NCBI RefSeq assembly: GCF_030445035.2
Contig: NC_080673.1
Location: forward strand, 191,189,216-191,253,215
DNA length: 64,000 nucleotides
Reading direction: 5' to 3'
From: Dasypus novemcinctus
Lineage: Eukaryota > Chordata > Mammalia > Cingulata > Dasypodidae
Part shown: positions 24,265 to 35,063 of the stretch, piece by piece
How positions within the stretch are numbered: the first letter of the stretch is position 1
How the letters are laid out: the number at the start of each line of letters is the position of its first letter
The notes under the pieces: generated by a model
Seen by the model: only the letters and a program-made list of their open reading frames with translations
What the model was told of the DNA's origin: nothing
Databases searched by the model: none
Translations under genes and position numbers: made by a program

Positions 24265-24473
24265 CAGGGGAGTGGATGTAGCTCAAGTGGTTGAGTGCTT
24301 GCTTCCCATGTACGAGATCCCGGGTTTGACACCTGGTACCTCCCAAAAGCAAAACAAAACAAACGAAAATAGCAATTCTCATTGGGGAGCAGATGTAGCT
24401 TAGTGGTTCACAGCCTGTTTCTCATGTATGAGATCCTGGGTTCAATCCCCAATACCTCCTAAAAAAAAAAAAA
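24265..24473 (+). mobile_element. Two tandem DAS SINE monomers sharing one target duplication
   Basis: Monomer 1 (about 24268-24360) is ggggagtggatgtagctcaa… 'gggtttgacacctggtacctcccaaaag' with a caaaa-rich linker. Monomer 2 (about 24384-24473) is ggggagcagatgtagcttag… 'gggttcaatccccaatacctcct' with an A-tail. The 12-nt aagagggcattt occurs once before monomer 1 (24253-24264) and once after monomer 2 (24474-24485), not between them. This suggests the pair moved as one transcript. Confidence 0.88.
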
Positions 24474-24485
24474 AAGAGGGCATTT

Positions 24486-24960
24486 TAAACTTCACATAAA
24501 ATTATCTTCTTCAATAGAATATCTACTCTCCATTTCATCCCAGGAAGCTGTGAATTTGCAGCAAGAGGGATAAGAGATCCTGAGATTTTTGCTTGTGAGA
24601 TGTTTACTCTCTCTTTCACTCTCACTTCATGAGACCTCAACTATAATAAATAGAACCTCAAACAATGGATAGGTTTCAAGAAGATGGGAAAGCACTTCAG
24701 AAAGGCATAACACCTACCTACACTTTCTCTCTCCAAAAGATAATGGCCATGAGAAACAGTAAACAAGCTCCAGTGGCCAAAGACTGCCCAAAAAGACTGA
24801 GAGAGGAGAGGTAAGTGGCACACGATAATTACTCAGCAATATTTTGGGCAAGAACCTTATCTTTCATTTCAGCAGATTATCATAGATTATTTGTTGACAC
24901 ATCATTCTACATGCCTATGCTACAAGACCATAGCAGGCCCCTATGCACTTTTTTTCCCAT
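24486..24960. other. Unassigned sequence
   Basis: No gene or repeat recognised; AT-rich, short frames only. Confidence 0.4.
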
Positions 24961-24964
24961 TTTT

Positions 24965-26610
24965 ACACCTCAGTTTTTTAATAGGATTTTTTAGAACAGT
25001 TTTCACTGTTCCTGCCTTCTTCACCTCTGCATGCAGTTCCCCTTATTTTTAACATCTTGCATTAGTGTGATACATTTGTTACAATTAATGAACCAATACG
25101 GATATATTATTATTAACTGAAGTCCATAGTTTATTCCAATTTCCTTCATTTTCACCTAAACCCCTTTTTCCATTCCAGAATTCCTTTCAGGATCTTATAT
25201 TACATTTAATTGGCCTGCCTCCGTAGGTTCCTCTTGGCTAGAAGAGTTCCTCAAACTCTCCTTGGTTTTGATGACCTTGATGGTTTCGAGGAATACCGGT
25301 CAGGTATGTTGTAAAATGCCCCTCTCTTGGACTTGGTCTGATGTGTTCCTAGAGCTTAAATTGGAGTTACAGGATTTTGACAGGAAGATCATAGAGATGA
25401 AGTGCCATTTTCATCACATAATATCAAAGGTACTGTTTTAGTTTGCTAAATGTTGCTAGGAGCAACGTTCCAGAAATGTGTTGGCTTTTACCATGGGAAT
25501 TTATTACCTTGAAAGCTTGCAGTTCTGAGACCGTGAAAATGTCCAAATCAAGGCATCATCAGAGATTCTGTCTCACCAAAGGTCGACTGCTGATGATCCT
25601 GGACTCCTTCCATGTGGCAAGGCACATGGAGGTATTTGCTTCTCTTTGAGGTCTCATTGCTTCAGCTTCTGGCTGCTCCTTCTACCTATTTCCTCTCTGA
25701 GTTCCAGGATTCCTTCTTTCCATCTCTACAGCTTTCTCTCTCTGTCTGTGGCTTTTTAGTCCTCTATTTATAAAGAACTCCAGTTAAGAGGATTAAAACC
25801 CACCCTGGGTTTGGTAATCTAATCAAAGGCCCTTAACTAAAGTGATTTAATCAGAAGTGATCTAATCTAGAGGTCCTTTAACTGAATGTATTTAAAAGAT
25901 CCCACCTACGATGGGTCTCCAGGCACAGAAATGGGTTTGGACAGGATACTCTGGGGTCCACAAAAGACCTGAACCAACACAGGTGCATACTATCCACATG
26001 ACTTATCACTGTTGGTGTTAGCTTTGGTCACCTTGCAGAATGAATGTTTGTCAGGTTGCTCCAATGTAAATATCATCTTTTGTTCACACTTTCCATGCTG
26101 TACTTTTTGGAAAGATGTCACTATGTACAGCCCACATTTAAGGAGTGGGCAATTATGTTCTCCCTCCTTTGAGGTAGAGTATCTAATTTATTTGGAATCT
26201 TCTGCATGGAGCTTTGCCTCTTCCATTTATTTATTTATTCAATCATTCATTTATATCAGTATGGACTCATGAATTTTATTGTATACTTTACATTATAACC
26301 AAATACTATTTTATTTATTTTATTGTTCAAATTATTCACGTTTGGCCATTCACAGCTCTTTCAGTTGTCTCCTGGACCCCTTTGACATATACACATCAGT
26401 GTGGGATTTGGGATTTTTTTAACACTTCCTTGCTTTCTAAGTCTATAAGAATCTCCAGGCTCATCATACATATTTCTTGCCTCAGTCCTAGAATCAGTCA
26501 TTTGCCCAAGAAGCTCTGGTTTGTTTTATTGGAAATAATTTTAGACACTAAGATCTGGGTACTATGAATTCTCAATTTTTAACTAAGAGTTTTGTACTTT
26601 TAAGGCACTG
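24965..26610 (+). mobile_element. Old L1M-type 3' UTR, split by a solo LTR
   Basis: A well-known eutherian L1M 3' UTR order is preserved: 'ttaataggattttttagaacagtttt', 'taggttcctcttggctagaagagttcctcaaactc', 'gatgaccttgatggtttcgaggaataccggtcagg', 'agtgccattttcatcacataatatcaaagg'. After the LTR it runs 'catgacttatcactgttggtgttagc', 'ggaaagatgtcactatgtacagcc', 'ttggccattcacagctctttcagttg', 'actaagatctgggta'. Removing the LTR and one copy of the 5-bp duplication rejoins the text. Confidence 0.8.
25434..25981 (-). mobile_element. Solo LTR, MaLR-like, 5-bp duplication GGTAC/GGTGC
   Basis: Bounded by TG (tgttttagtttgctaaatg) and CA (gacctgaaccaacaca) on the plus strand. Flanks are GGTAC (25429-25433) and GGTGC (25982-25986), 4 of 5 matching. 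Internal phrases 'ccaaatcaaggcatcatcagag' and 'aagaactccagttaagaggattaaaaccc' relate it to the LTRs at 37105 and 61925. It sits inside an L1M 3' UTR. Confidence 0.85.
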
Positions 26611-26990
26611 ATCATATTACACTGCATTTATATTTTCATATTTACAATAAATTTTAGTTATTTCAACAATTCTTTTTTCAATAAATTTGTGGTTCCTGTT
26701 TCCTTTTGTTTCCAACAAATAGTAAAGGAAAGGAAGCCACAACAGTGTCATAGAAATAAGCGCAGAAGAAGCAGAGCCTTACGGGGAGAAGGACCAAGGG
26801 AAATCCTTTCCATGCTGGTAGACAGCAGGTGAGTCCCACTTCCAGGTTGTCAAAGGGAAGTCCATGTAGAGGAGCACCCCCTTCCAGGATCCCTAAAGTG
26901 GAAGTTCTCCCTCCAAACAGAGCTCCGTTCTCTCCTTCCTGCATCTCAGTTCACAGAGAGAGTATAACCATCCAGCACATCTCTATGTTC
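26611..26990. other. Unassigned sequence
   Basis: No feature recognised. A minus-strand open frame of 88 codons (26678-26944) has no motif. Confidence 0.4.
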
Positions 26991-26994
26991 TAAA

Positions 26995-27290
26995 AGGGTT
27001 TCAAGAGAAAGAAACCCACAGAAGCAAAGAGAGAGAAAGCCACAGGAGCTGAGAGAAAACCACTGAAGCCAGAAGCTGAAAGCAATAAAACCTGGAAGAG
27101 AAGGGAGAGACCAGCAGATGTTGCCACATGCCTTGACACGTGAGAAAGGAGTGCAGGATTGCCTGTAGCCAGTGGGAGAAAAGCATTGCCTGATGAAGAC
27201 TTCATTTCTTGATTTGGACACTTTCATGGCCTCAGAACTGTAAGCTTATAACCTAATAAATCTCCATTGTAAAAGCCAAAAAATAAAAGT
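26995..27290 (+). mobile_element. MaLR-like LTR, 3' part
   Basis: 'gagagaaagccacaggagctgag', 'gccagaagctgaaagcaa', 'gatttggacactttcatggcctcagaactgtaagcttataacctaataaatc' and 'ccattgtaaaagcc' give the typical LTR end in sense orientation, including an AATAAA poly(A) signal near 27255. The 5' part and the terminal CA are missing or decayed. Confidence 0.65.
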
Positions 27291-28050
27291 GTTTCAAAAT
27301 CTGATGCCAATCACGAGAAGGATAAAAGGAGCCTAGGGAGAGTCTGTGGTGAAGATGGAACTATCAATGGGCCCTTCAACTCAGATGATTTTGTGAGAGT
27401 GGCCATTGTGTAGGAAGTGGCCAGCGGGATCTTTCAGTGAAGCAGTCTCAAGCAGAAGGTACTGACTACCATTTCCTAGAGGCACTGGAAGTATGCAGGT
27501 GGAACAATCTTGCAGAGAGGGGACCCAACAAATTATCTGCTCCAGAAGGTAGTCAAATTCCAGTACAATGAACAGATGGAGAGAAAGAGAGACAGACAGC
27601 TGGCTGGAGTCACCTCTCCAATGGTGCTCAAAGTCGGCTTTTTCCAGAAAGCCCTTCCTAGTCTATGGGCTGCCCTGAGCCAAGCACCTCTGAGCAATAA
27701 GTCTATGAACTCATTTCCTAAATACAGGTCATATTTCATCAGATGTGTCTGTGCAGTGCAGATCCTATACTCCATGAGGATGTTCTGCATCCAGTTCATC
27801 TCTAGATCCTCCAGAACCCAGATCCTGTAATACCCAGTCCATAGCTGAGGCCCATGGGTAGCTCCCCCTGGCACTTGCTAGATGCTGGGGATAAAGAGAT
27901 GGATAATGCACTGAGAACTCAAACTTCACATACCAGGGCACAGGTAAGGCAAGTGGGGTACACAAATGTATCAACGTGAAGTTACAATAGCTGTGCCATG
28001 ATAGGTAACAACAGGTAAGACTGAGTAAAAGCAACTGCTCAGACTGAGAG
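27291..28050. other. Unassigned sequence
   Basis: No gene or family recognised. Open frames of just over 100 codons on both strands (27510-27830, 27533-27874) overlap each other and show no motif. Confidence 0.4.
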
Positions 28051-28054
28051 GTAA

Positions 28055-28800
28055 AGGAAGACTGCCTAGATGAGGAAACATCTCAGAAGAGTCTTAAAGG
28101 ATGACATACTTCTCTTTAATCATTCAATTTCTTAGACATTTCCATTCCTTGGCCTTCATATTATCTATAATTATATTATCATTTCCTTCTCTTTCCTTTA
28201 CTCTGCCATATTTTTCCTTTGGCTTCTCTTATAGCCATCTTTTTTACTTGCTCACTATATCAGTCAGTTCCATCAGAGAAATAGAAAATGGGGCATACAG
28301 AAATAAATTATGACCCTTGATTTTTGAGGACCACAAATCCTATGAGAGATGTCAGGCATATAAACAAATAATTGCAAGACAACGTAGGAACACAGCAAGG
28401 GAGGGCAAAGCAGAGGAAGGAACAAGTAGCCAGCCTGGGGATCAGTAAGGCATCACAGTGGAAATCCCACATGAGCTGGACTTCGAAGCAACAGCAGGAC
28501 TCTCCTAAGCACAAAAGCAGGGAAAGTAATTGCCAGCATAAGGAATAGCATGTGCAAAGAGGCAGAGAGACAGAAGAGCACAGACAGCCCAGAGAAGAGT
28601 ACTCAGTCCCATGAGATTGGAACGTAGGTTTATAGGGAGAGGGCAATAAAAGTGGTGGGTGGGGGAAGGTGGGGAGGGTGGAGAATTGGGAAGACAGCAA
28701 GATTTAGAGCCATCTTATGAAGGTTGATATGGCATGCTAAGACGTTCAGACTTTATCCTGAAGGCAGTGGGGGGCAGGCTCCCAACTCTGCTTTTGGCCA
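28055..28800 (+). repeat. Ancient mammalian repeat, family not assigned
   Basis: 'gaagactgcctagatgaggaaacatctcagaagagtcttaaagg', 'ggaatagcatgtgcaaagaggcagag', 'agagccatcttatgaaggttgatatggcatgctaagacgttcagactttatcctgaaggcagtgggggg' is an order I know from many mammalian loci (old non-LTR repeat, possibly L2-related). A unique insert at 28095-28320 may interrupt it. Confidence 0.45.
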
Positions 28801-29104
28801 CGGAACAATTATCTTGTAAATTGATAAAGCAGCATTTGTATTTACTTGTCTACAAGCCAGGCATAGCAAATGTACATATCCCCATGGAAATGTTCCTCTC
28901 CAGGATCATCAGTAATCAGGGCAGAGGAGGAACAGAGGATTACAAATACCAAAAACAAGTCAACCATAGCGCTCAACCCAGCCCATCACCTTACATCACC
29001 ACATGGCTAAAATTACAGAGGATTTGGAAAGAAAGAAAACTTGCTTAGCTGGAACTAAGGGACATAACCCCAAATACTTGTCTCCTCTCTGTACATACCA
29101 GTTC

Positions 29105-30100
29105 TGTTCCATTTGACAGAGCTGACTGTTCACCCCTCCTTGAAGCACTTGTTTCTCTTCACTTCTAGGATATCCGATTCTCCTGGTAGTATTCCTACCT
29201 TGCTGTGTGCTTCTTCTCAGTCTCCTTGGCTGGTTCCACCTACTGTTGGAACCCCAGGTTTCAATCTTTGGAACTCCTGCCCATCTTCACTCATTTTTAG
29301 GTGATTTCAATACTTTAAATATCATCAATGTGCTGACAATTCCCAAATTTATATCTCCAGCCAAGACCTCTCCTTTGAATTCCATTTTTCTCCTCAATAT
29401 TTCACTCGAGATGCAGACATCTCAAACTTAATTTAAAAAACCAAACTTTTGCTCTTCTTCCCCAAACCTAATCAGTAAACATAAACCACATAAATCTTTT
29501 TAAATCATAAATCACATCACCTCATTCCTCTATTCAAAATTGTCAAAAATAGCTTCTCATTTTATTCACAATAAAAGCCAAAGTCCTTAAAATCTCCCAC
29601 AAAGTCCTAATTGCTAATTCCTGTCACTTTATCTGCCTGAAACAAATTCCCTACCACTATCAACCTTGATCATTGCACTCTGGCCATCCTGGCTTCCTTG
29701 CAGTCCTTCAAATACTTCAAGCACTCTTCAACCTCAGGATCTTTGTACCTGCTGTTCCCTCTGCTCAGGATGCTCCTTCCCCACATGATTTTAGGTCAGA
29801 TGGCACTTTCCCAAGGAAGTCTTCTCTAACCACCCTATTTAAAACATTAGCTCCAACACCATCACCATCCTTCTCTGAATTCCCTATCTCCTTTCTTGCT
29901 TCATTTTCTCCGTAGTACCAATCACCATCAATGTTATATTTTTTACTTGTTACTTTACTGGCCTGTTTCAGTCTTCCCTGCATCATCCACTACCACTAGA
30001 AGGCATAATAATAAGGTATGAGGGATTTTTTTTTCTGTTTTGTGCATAAAAAAAGAGCCTAGCAAAGAGTAAGTACTCAATTTTTTAAAACTAATGAATC
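29105..30100 (+). mobile_element. L2 LINE, partial ORF2 and 3' end
   Basis: Clear L2 landmarks in order: 'attctcctggtagtattcctacc', 'tcagtctccttggctggttcc', 'tttaaatatcatcaatgtgctgacaattcccaaatttatatctccagcc', 'cacaataaaagccaaagtccttaaaatc', 'gtacctgctgttccctctgctcaggatgctccttcccc', 'accaccctatttaaaacatt' and 'gagcctagcaaagagtaagtactcaa'. A central part of ORF2 is deleted between about 29430 and 29510. Reading frames are broken; open frames here are remnants. Confidence 0.88.
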
Positions 30101-30119
30101 AATATAGGGAAAAAGCATT

Positions 30120-30340
30120 AGACTTAGGGTTTGAAGACGTAGATTTTAATCCAGACTTTGTGATTTATTTTCTTTACAAGTCTTAATAAATAATCTATCC
30201 TCTTTAGGCCTCAGCTTCCTCATCAGGAAAACTGAGGATAATAATTTCCGTATCATATGTATTTAGGAAAGTTTAATTACCATTGTGTACAAAAGCACAA
30301 TATAGTAGACAATCAGCAGATGATTATTTAACAAAGTACC
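30120..30340 (+). repeat. MIR SINE
   Basis: 'gtagattttaatccagactttg', 'cctctttaggcctcagcttcctcatcaggaaaactgaggataataat' is the MIR core and upstream half. The 3' portion is decayed. Confidence 0.75.
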
Positions 30341-30461
30341 TTATTTAATTTTTCTGGTAAAATAGTAGGCCAATCCTTTAATAGAATGAGCACATCGTCC
30401 ATTGCTAGCAGTTCTTAAACAAAATATGACTTGCAAAAACTGAGTTTAAAATCTAATTTTA

Positions 30462-30950
30462 TGTGAATTAGAGTGGACTTACTAGTATCCTACTATAGAA
30501 TTATTGTGACTCTAGCAATGGAATAAATTGTATAATTGATGTGGGGACAGTGGCCACAGTAGTTGCTGAGGGCAAGGAGAGAGAAGAAGAGAAGTGATGT
30601 GAGGGCATTTTCAGGACTTGGAGTTGTCCTAAATGATATTGCAGGGACAGATGCTGGACATTACATATCCTACCATAGCCCACTGAATGGACTGGGGGAG
30701 AGTGTAAACTACAATGTAAAATATAATCCATGCATTACAGCAGTGTTTCAAAATGTATTTACCAAATGCAGTGAATGTGCCACAATGATGAAAGAAGTTG
30801 TTGATATGGGAGGAGTGGGGTGGGGTGGGGGGGTGGGGTATATGGGAACCTCTTACATTTTTTTAATGTAACATTTTTTGTGATCTATGTATCTTTTTTA
30901 AAAAAAAAAAAGACGTTAAAAAAGTAAAGTAAAAAAGAAAGAAATGAAAA
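30462..30950 (+). mobile_element. Young LINE-1 3' end, 5' truncated (about 0.5 kb)
   Basis: Homologous to the last ~430 bases of the 3' UTR at 17436-18055 ('gaattagagtggacttac', 'cattttcaggacttggagttgtcc', 'gtaaactacaatgtaaa', 'caccaaatgcagtgaatgtgcc'-like, 'aatgtaacatt'). It has a long A-rich tail (30899-30950). Target duplications: 30448-30461 (aaaatctaatttta) and 30951-30964 (aaaatctgatttta), 13 of 14 matching. Confidence 0.88.
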
Positions 30951-31084
30951 AAAATCTGATTTTAAAACATCATTATTTTCGTACTCCATATTCACTCCAA
31001 AAATTGAGTAGGAAGTTAGGGTCCAGGTATTTTTGATAATTAAAATTACAGACTAAAATAGCAGGTTGCCTATTTTATGCCAGA

Positions 31085-31330
31085 TATTCATTCATAAAAG
31101 TATTTACCTAACAAATCTTTATTAAGTACCTACTATGTGACCGGCAATGTCCTAGGTGCTGAGGATAGAGCAGTGAAGAAGTCAAAGTTCCTGTTTTCAT
31201 GGCACTCATATTCCAGCGGGACAAAAAACAATAAACAAATACATTGTTAGATATAATTAAAGATACATTATAAAGACATGCTATTAAGAAAAACAAAGCA
31301 AGTAAAAACACAGAGTGATGGTGAAGACAG
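31085..31330 (+). repeat. Ancient mammalian repeat ('attcattcaacaaatatttattgag' type)
   Basis: 'cctaacaaatctttattaagtacctactatgtgaccggcaatgtcctaggtgctgaggatagagcagtgaagaag' then 'ggcactcatattccagcgggac' and 'acaataaacaaatac'. The same family is present at 61640-61860. It is old and widespread; I do not assign a name. Confidence 0.6.
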
Positions 31331-31539
31331 GAATGCTATTTTTGATAGGCTAGTGTGATAAGATGACATCAGCTCAGAGGCCTGAATTAAATGAGGGACT
31401 GGGCCATAGGGATATCTGGGGAAACAGTGTACCCTGCAAAGGAAACAGTAAGTTCAAAGGTCCCAAGGTAGAATCATGGCTCTTACTGGAGCTTCATATA
31501 AATGGAGACAAAGAGAGAGAGGGGAAAGACACAGAGGAT

Positions 31540-32021
31540 GCTGCCATTTTTGACCCTGCACATGAGAAAAGACTCAAGGATTACTACTAGCCAAAGCTTA
31601 AGCATGAAGCCCCCAAGAGTGTGGGCCCAAAGAGTAGCTCAAGGCTTAAGAGAAGAGCCATATACCTGATAGTTTGCAGATGAACTCAGGACAAAAGCAG
31701 AGCAGTCGAGACTAAGGGAGGAGGCCCAGAAAGATACAAGCTCTATGCCTGGTTGCCCACATCTGAGCTCTAGGAGATGGTAGATCCTGGAGGAGAGGGC
31801 AGGGACCTCAGCAGAGACCAGCCACCATCTTGCTTCACCACATGGCAAGATCCCCAGATCACCAGTAACTGACTTTGGTAAGAAAACATCTCTGAAGGTG
31901 TTTCGATTTGGACATGTCACAGCCTCGGAACTATAAGCTTTTACCTTAAATAAAATGCCCGATATAAAAGCCAACCCCTTTCTGGTACTTTGCATCACAA
32001 GTCCCATGGCAAACTAGGACA
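31540..32021 (+). mobile_element. MaLR-like LTR with poly(A) signal
   Basis: Sense-strand LTR ending: 'gatttggacatgtcacagcctcggaactataagcttttacc', then an AATAAA-type signal near 31950, 'aaaagccaaccccttt' and 'actttgcatcacaagtcccatggcaaactaggaca' ending in CA at 32021. The 5' boundary is unclear (31540 is approximate). Confidence 0.7.
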
Positions 32022-32029
32022 ATAAGTGA

Positions 32030-32165
32030 AAACTGAAGAGGAGAAGGTGGGGGTGAAGAAGAAGAAAATAAAGATGAAGAGGAAGAAAAAGGTGGAGGAG
32101 GTGAAAGTGGTGGTGGTAGTGGTGGAGGACAAGAAGAAGAGGAGGAGGAAGAAGAAGAAAAGGCT
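32030..32165 (+). repeat. Purine-only (GA-rich) tract
   Basis: About 135 bases of almost pure purine on the plus strand, built of gaag/gagg/ggtgg units. It is low-complexity sequence directly after an LTR end. Confidence 0.85.
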
Positions 32166-32431
32166 GATGAAATAGTCTTGTTATTAGTGCAGTGTAAATA
32201 TATCCTCAGTGGACCAGAAATTTAGGGAAATCACAGAAAGATAAAAAGCAAAGGGGTCAGTTAACAGAGGAAACCTTGACACAAAATAAACACTGAAGGA
32301 AGTCTTAGTGGGTTCCAGGGTCAGAGTATGAGGAGCAAAAGAGGGTCTTTACTTGCATCAGGTGGTTAATTAGGGAACTACAATCAGAGTAGCCATACAA
32401 GTCAGCCTGTTCTCCATACTTCTTTATGATG

Positions 32432-33345
32432 AACAGTCAACCAGGTATGGTTTTTCTGAGGGCTACAGAGGCCCACAGGTTCTATGGTCATGGCAGATGG
32501 AGTTCAGTGCCATGTCAGTTGGCCCTTCTTTGGAGTTTGTGTTTCTGTGTGATGGAGCTGGACTCAGATGTGATCTTTTTTCACAAGCCTTTCCTGTTAC
32601 TTTTACCAGAACTGTAGTTGGTGTTGGGGTTTAATATATGCCCAGAGGAACTGAATCTCTGGACTGACCATATGATAGCCCAGCCCTGATCCTCAACAGA
32701 CTTCAGCTCCTACACTCTGGTTTATTGGACTTACTCCACTCAGCTAACATGGAGGTGAAGAAGGTCAACCACCACACCATGGAGCTAAGAGTGCCTATGA
32801 CTGAAAGCAGGAGGATTGCATCCATCATCCATGTGGAATTTAAGCCCCCTCTTGATATAGATGTAGAGTGGACACAACCATTCCAAGGTCCACAGGATGG
32901 AGGAATAGAATACAGATTAGAGTGGACGTACTGATATTCTATTCATGAACTATTGTGATTAGTAAGAGAAGAAAATGTGGCATTGGTGTGGAGAAAGTGG
33001 CCATGGTGGCTGCTGGGAGTGGGGAATGGGAGGAAGAGATGAGATGTGGAGGCATTTTCGGGACTTGGAGTTGTCCTGGGTGCTGCTGCTGGGACAGTTA
33101 CCAGACATTGTATGTCCTCCCATAGCCCACTGGCTGGAACGTGGGAGAGTGTGGGCTATGATGTGGACCATTGACCACAATGTGCAGCAGTGCTCAGAGA
33201 TGTATTCACCAAATGCAATGAATGTCTCATGATGATGGAGGAGATGGTTGCTATGGGGGAAGGAATGAGGTGAGGGGGTGGGGGGTATATGGGGACCTCA
33301 TATTTTTTTAATGTAATATTAAAAAAATAAATAAAGACCAAAAAA
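32432..33345 (+). mobile_element. Young LINE-1 3' end, 5' truncated (about 0.9 kb)
   Basis: Collinear with 21345-22190 of the long 3' UTR: 'gagggctacagaggccc', 'atggtcatggcagatgg', 'ttgaatctctggactgac'-like, 'ttggacttactccactcagctaacatggagg', 'gtcctgggtgctgctgctgggacagtt', then the G-rich run and 'ggacctcatatttttttaatgtaatatt' with an A-rich tail. Its target duplication is not clear to me. The open frame at 32725-32934 is UTR. Confidence 0.85.
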
Positions 33346-33576
33346 AAGGTGGGGGATTGAGGATATGCAGTGGAGACACAAAATAAAAAATAATAATAAT
33401 AATTAATTCATTGTTTGGGTCTATGGGACTGCTTGTGGTGGCAGTGCCCAGGCAACTAGTTCCACCCAATCCCCCATATGATAAATCAGTCTACCAGCAC
33501 ATTCTATCTTTGCCCTTTGCCCATAATGACCAAATTAAAGTTTTGTATACAAAAAATTATTCCAAGGAAAGATGTT

Positions 33577-33788
33577 TGTGACAGTTTGAATTTTGTGAAT
33601 CCCAAAAACAGAAGGATTTTTTTAACTAATCTTTTCTTATGGGTATGGTACCCTTTGGTTGCATTAAATTCAGATGAAGGGCCTTTGATTAGGTACTTGA
33701 TAAGATTGCTTTGGAGGTCTGATTGAACTATGTAAGAGAGGCATGATTCAGGTACTTTACATCAGCAGCCCTTTGGCAAACTATAGCA
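33577..33788 (+). mobile_element. Internally deleted solo LTR, 5-bp duplication ATGTT
   Basis: Starts tgtgacagtttgaattttgtg and ends cagccctttggcaaactatagca. These are the two ends of the LTR family seen at 40555-41019, with the middle (about 250 bases, poly(A) region included) absent. Exact ATGTT flanks at 33572-33576 and 33789-33793 confirm both ends. Confidence 0.82.
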
Positions 33789-34576
33789 ATGTTAATTAAA
33801 ATTCCTATGGAAACCATTATGAAAATAACTTTCAAAATAGAAAAAAAAATTAAAATAATACACGAGGAAATATTTATTTAATGCAAAATAAGGCAGTAAT
33901 GGAGGAATGGAGAAACAAAGAAAAAAGACATACAAAGAACAAACAGCAAAATGGAAGGCATAATCCTATCTTATCAGTAACTATATTAAATGTAAATAAC
34001 TTAAATTCTTCAATCAAAAGGCAGTGATTGGAAGAATGGATTTAAAAAGCATAATTCAACTATATATTGTATAAAAGAGATACACTTCAGAATCAAAAAT
34101 AGGTTGAAAGTACAAGAACAGAAAATGATACCACATGTGAACAGTAACCAAAAGAGAACTGTAGTGCCTATACTAAATTCAGATAAAATAGATTTTAAGC
34201 AAAAAACTGTTACAAAATATAAAGAAGGACATTATATATTGACAAAAGAGGCAATCAATCAGGAAGACATAAAAATTATAAACATATAAGTATTTAATAA
34301 CATATCCCCAAAATATATGAAGCAAAACTGAGAGAACTGAAGGGAGATATAGGTAACTCAACAGAAATAGTGTATACTTCAGTCCTCCTTGGTCAATAAT
34401 GACTAGAAAACTAAGCAGCATATCAACAAGTAAATAGAATACTCAAACAACACTGTAAATCAACTAGACGAAATAGATATTTATAGAAAATCCAATAACA
34501 GAAGAATACACATTTTTTTCCAGGACACATGGCCTATTCTCAGGATAGGCTTTATGTTAGGCCATAAAGCAAATCA

Positions 34577-35063
34577 CAGGGAAGCAGATGTGGCTCAGGC
34601 AACTGGGCTCTCACATACCACATGGGAGATCACTGGTTCGGATCCTGGTGCCTCCTAAAGAAGACAGCAAGCTGATGCGATGGGCAGGCATGGCAAGCTG
34701 ACACAACAAGAGACACAAGAAGAAAAGAACATAATGGGAGACACAACAAAGCAGGGAGCAGAGATTCCCAGTGCCTCCTAAAGGGAAGACAGCAAGCTGA
34801 CACGATGGGCAGGTACAATGAGCTGATACAACAAGATGATGCAACAAGAGACATGGGGAGGAAAAAACAGAATCAGAGGCACAACAAAGCAGGGAGTAGA
34901 GGTGGCTCAAGCAATTAGACACCCCCCTCCCACATCAGAGGTCCCAGGTTTGACTCCTGATGCCTCCTAAAGAAATGAGGAAGATGAACAGACTCAGCAA
35001 GTGAAAAAAAAGGGGGGGTGGGATGGGAAGAAATAAATAAAATAAATCTTTAAAAGAGAAAAA
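34577..35063 (+). mobile_element. Trimeric DAS-type SINE with a promoterless middle unit
   Basis: Three head-to-tail units start gggaagcag (34579), gggagcag (34754) and gggagtag (34892). Units 1 and 3 have the tRNA-like head with B-box phrases ('ggttcggatcc', 'ggtttgactcc') and 'gcctcctaaag'. Unit 2 jumps from 'gggagcaga' to 'ttcccagtgcctcctaaag', so its A and B boxes are gone. Units 1 and 2 carry the same 'gacagcaagctga…cacaacaaagca' body. Flanks 34566-34576 (aaagcaaatca) and 35064-35074 (aaagcaaagca) match at 10 of 11. Confidence 0.85.

Noticed and set aside
24268..24360. tRNA gene candidate (A and B box present)
   Set aside because: No cloverleaf can be completed, an A-rich tail and target duplication follow, and the sequence recurs many times: a SINE, not a tRNA gene.
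28308..28700. Minus-strand 130-codon open frame
   Set aside because: Antisense to an ancient mammalian repeat; low-complexity residues and no motif.
32030..32165. Acidic-repeat coding exon (GAA/GAG-rich, would read as poly-Glu)
   Set aside because: Purine-only low-complexity DNA directly after an LTR end, no splice sites or conserved flanks seen.
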